Assembly (NCBI GenBank): GCA_025454075.1
Contig: JALOPD010000079.1
Location: 1-13,663, forward strand
Length of the DNA: 13,663 nt
DNA from: Desulfobacterales bacterium
GTDB lineage: Bacteria; Desulfobacterota; Desulfobacteria; Desulfobacterales; UBA2174_A
Reading direction: 5' to 3'
In this document: piece by piece, positions 13,487 through 13,663 of the stretch
Position numbering within the stretch: position 1 is the first letter of the stretch
How the letters are laid out: each line of letters opens with the position of its first letter
Program-made: the position numbers and the translations under genes
Notes under the pieces: model-generated
Told to the model about the DNA's origin: nothing
Databases searched by the model: none
Seen by the model: only the letters and a program-made list of their open reading frames with translations

Positions 13487-13663
13487 GTGCGCATCAATTC
13501 GAAAACAACGCAAGGGGCATTGATCGGATGGTTTTCGGTTCTGCTGGTGGCGTCGATTGGGAACGCGCAGCCCGCCTGCACGGAATCCTACGGCAGCGGG
13601 CCCAATAAGTTCAGCCTGGCGACCGGCAGCCCGGGGGAGCTGGGGTTGCTGAAGGCGCTGGGC
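13487..13663 (+). CDS. TupA-like periplasmic oxyanion-binding protein (partial, N-terminus only)
   Basis: 59 codons are visible before the right edge. A signal peptide is clear: basic MRINSKTTQ, hydrophobic ALIGWFSVLLVASIG, then a likely cut near NAQPA. The mature start KFSLATGSPGELGLLKALG is the opening beta strand and anion loop that I associate with TupA-type binding proteins (COG2998/PBP-like), which carry tungstate or molybdate. The start is GTG at 13487 with GGAGGAG about eight bases upstream; the nearby ATGs at 13470 and 13479 are out of frame. It lies 140 bases after modC on the same strand, with a possible own promoter (TTGACT at 13390, CATAGT at 13412). Together with modABC it suggests two metal-oxyanion uptake systems side by side. 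The ligand cannot be fixed from the N-terminus. Confidence 0.7.
   Translation, partial: MRINSKTTQGALIGWFSVLLVASIGNAQPACTESYGSGPNKFSLATGSPGELGLLKALG

Noticed and set aside
1..13663. CRISPR arrays, tRNA or rRNA genes, complete insertion sequences
   Set aside because: No regularly spaced repeats, tRNA-like cloverleaf or transposase gene were seen.

Overview
The window looks like part of a molybdenum-enzyme island from a GC-rich, anaerobic, sulfate-reducer-like bacterium (Desulfobacterota). The main reason is the partial gene at the left edge. Its protein matches, residue for residue over long stretches from memory, the single-chain molybdenum aldehyde oxidoreductase (Mop) of Desulfovibrio gigas, including the same numbering of all eight iron-sulfur cysteines. 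Every recognisable gene except one small one concerns a molybdenum hydroxylase, its cofactor, or uptake of molybdate or tungstate.

Layout. Minus strand, 1-2386: mop-like aldehyde oxidoreductase, with its C-terminus beyond the left edge. Between 2387 and 2853 lies a gene-free stretch that holds a good sigma-54-type promoter candidate for mop. Minus strand, 2854-3879: a MoeA-like molybdopterin-binding protein with a cysteine-rich tail. Between 3880 and 4312 is an AT-rich divergent control region. Plus strand, 4313-10475: a tight seven-gene operon. It encodes an unrecognised 264-residue protein, a histidine phosphatase, the FAD, [2Fe-2S] and molybdenum subunits of a three-subunit xanthine-dehydrogenase-family hydroxylase (coxMSL-like order), a ThiF/MoeB-type activating enzyme, and a 70-residue ThiS/MoaD-type sulfur carrier ending in Gly-Gly. 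Minus strand, 10512-10742: a small DUF2080-like (transposon-associated) gene. Plus strand, 11152-13346: modABC for molybdate import, preceded by two inverted repeats. Plus strand, 13487 to the right edge: the start of a TupA-like periplasmic binding protein, possibly for tungstate.

How they may work together (inference). ModABC and the TupA-like protein bring in the oxyanion. The MoeA-like protein would act in metal insertion or cofactor handling. The hydroxylase uses the cofactor, and the sulfur-carrier/activating-enzyme pair, phosphatase and unknown protein in its operon may form a private cofactor-maturation module. This operon-bound module is the most interesting part of the window. The substrate of the three-subunit enzyme cannot be told from the sequence.

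Limits: no searches were run. Family calls rest on motifs and remembered sequences, and promoter and operator calls are pattern matches only.
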